6,927 bases of DNA from a bacterium (GTDB lineage: Bacteria > Pseudomonadota > Alphaproteobacteria > Rhizobiales > Xanthobacteraceae): NCBI GenBank assembly GCA_029946075.1, contig JAQSDT010000122.1:1-6927 (forward strand), given 5' to 3'. Shown here piece by piece: positions 6,528 to 6,927 of the stretch (its first letter is position 1; each line of letters opens with the position of its first letter). The notes under the pieces are model-generated. The model was not told where the DNA came from. It made no database searches and saw nothing but the letters and a program-made list of their open reading frames with translations. Position numbers and translations under genes: made by a program.

Positions 6528-6612
6528 CCGTCATTGCGAGCGAAGCGAAGCAATCAATACCTCCGCGTGGAGAGTATGGATTGCTTCGTCGCTTCGCTCC
6601 TCGCAATGACGG
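6528..6612. repeat. Long hairpin repeat between convergent genes, likely two-way terminator
   Basis: CCGTCATTGCGAG (6528-6540) is exactly complementary to 6600-6612. The stem continues through CGAAGCG and AAGCAATC (6548-6555 with 6579-6586), interrupted by two 3-base bulges on the right side (GAG and ACG in reverse complement). It ends in an inner ATAC/GTAT and CTCC-gcgt-GGAG hairpin (6557-6577). Almost the whole 85 bp is paired. I recognise the arm sequence as an abundant dispersed repeat in Bradyrhizobium and relatives. It starts 2 bases after the ppc stop and ends 9 bases before the stop of the opposing SDR, so transcripts of both genes would end in it. There is no T-run, so it may act by blocking 3' exonucleases or with Rho. 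Confidence 0.88.
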
Positions 6613-6621
6613 CTGAGGATC

Positions 6622-6927
6622 TCAGATAGGATCCCAGGTAAAGATATCCGCCGAGCGGTCGAGCTTGGAGAACGACTCCTTGAGTGCTGGCATGCCGTGT
6701 TCGGCGACGGTCTGCGGCGTCCAGCCTTCGCTGCGATGAACCGAGCGGATCGGGCGATTCTGGCTGAACAGGAAAATCTCGTTCATGCGCACGCCAAAGA
6801 TTTGACCGGTGACGTCCTTGGCGGCGTCGCTGAGCAGGTGGGCGCAGACCGGCGCGATCTTCTCCGGACCCATCTGCTTGATCTTCTCGACCCGGGCCTT
6901 CTGGGCCTCGGTCTCGGTCGGGATGGT
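6622..6927 (-). CDS. SDR-family oxidoreductase, C-terminal part only (hydroxyacyl-CoA dehydrogenase-like)
   Basis: The frame is open to the right edge, and 101 C-terminal residues are visible before the TGA at 6624-6622; the start and nucleotide-binding part lie outside. The segment PEKIAPVCAHLLSDAAKDVTG matches the late alpha-helix and final strand of SDRs (usual form PEdIA..v.fLaSd...iTG). In place of the usual vDGG end there is GVRMNEIFLFSQ and then a C-terminal extension of about 50 residues ending FTWDPI. An extension with WTP and a late acidic/aromatic tail is typical of the SDRs related to the 3-hydroxyacyl-CoA dehydrogenase part of multifunctional enzyme type 2 (17-beta-HSD4). That subfamily call is inference. 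The gene converges on ppc, with the hairpin repeat between them. Confidence 0.85.
   Translation of the reverse strand, partial: TIPTETEAQKARVEKIKQMGPEKIAPVCAHLLSDAAKDVTGQIFGVRMNEIFLFSQNRPIRSVHRSEGWTPQTVAEHGMPALKESFSKLDRSADIFTWDPI

Overview
The window is GC-rich and tightly packed, with long shadow reading frames on the non-coding strands. It has the look of an alphaproteobacterial chromosome of the Bradyrhizobium/Rhodopseudomonas type. This placement rests on protein character and on three palindromic intergenic repeats that I recognise from that group; it is inference, because no rRNA or marker gene is present. I see no phage, plasmid, CRISPR, IS or defence genes.

Layout from left to right: (1) 1-197 is non-coding, with a probable decayed repeat at the edge and a 122-bp element with terminal inverted repeats (70-191). 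(2) A minus-strand short-chain dehydrogenase/reductase (198-1073) resembles the SDR-type 2,4-dienoyl-CoA reductases. (3) A compact divergent promoter (1074-1176) carries two almost concentric inverted repeats. (4) A plus-strand crotonase (1177-1992) has active-site residues more like an enoyl/dienoyl-CoA isomerase than a classical hydratase. (5) A cloverleaf-like palindromic repeat (2001-2080) comes next. (6) An acyl-CoA synthetase (2110-3651) is probably in the same transcription unit as the crotonase. (7) A 114-bp spacer holds weak promoter-like signals. (8) A full-length phosphoenolpyruvate carboxylase, ppc, follows (3766-6525). (9) A long hairpin repeat (6528-6612) separates ppc from (10) the 3' end of a second minus-strand SDR that runs off the right edge (6622-6927).

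How the genes fit together: the synthetase would activate a fatty or other carboxylic acid to its CoA thioester. The dienoyl-CoA-reductase-like SDR and the isomerase-like crotonase, transcribed divergently from one control region, look like auxiliary enzymes that reduce and shift double bonds so that unsaturated chains can enter beta-oxidation. PEP carboxylase makes oxaloacetate, which lets the resulting acetyl-CoA be consumed by the TCA cycle, but its adjacency may be chance. The partial SDR resembles hydroxyacyl-CoA dehydrogenase-type SDRs and may also belong to acyl-CoA metabolism.

No clearly novel system is present. The points most worth checking are the nested operator-like dyad, the missing catalytic tyrosines in the first SDR, the Gln/Glu/Asp active site of the crotonase, and the placement of three unrelated palindromic repeats within a few bases of stop codons.
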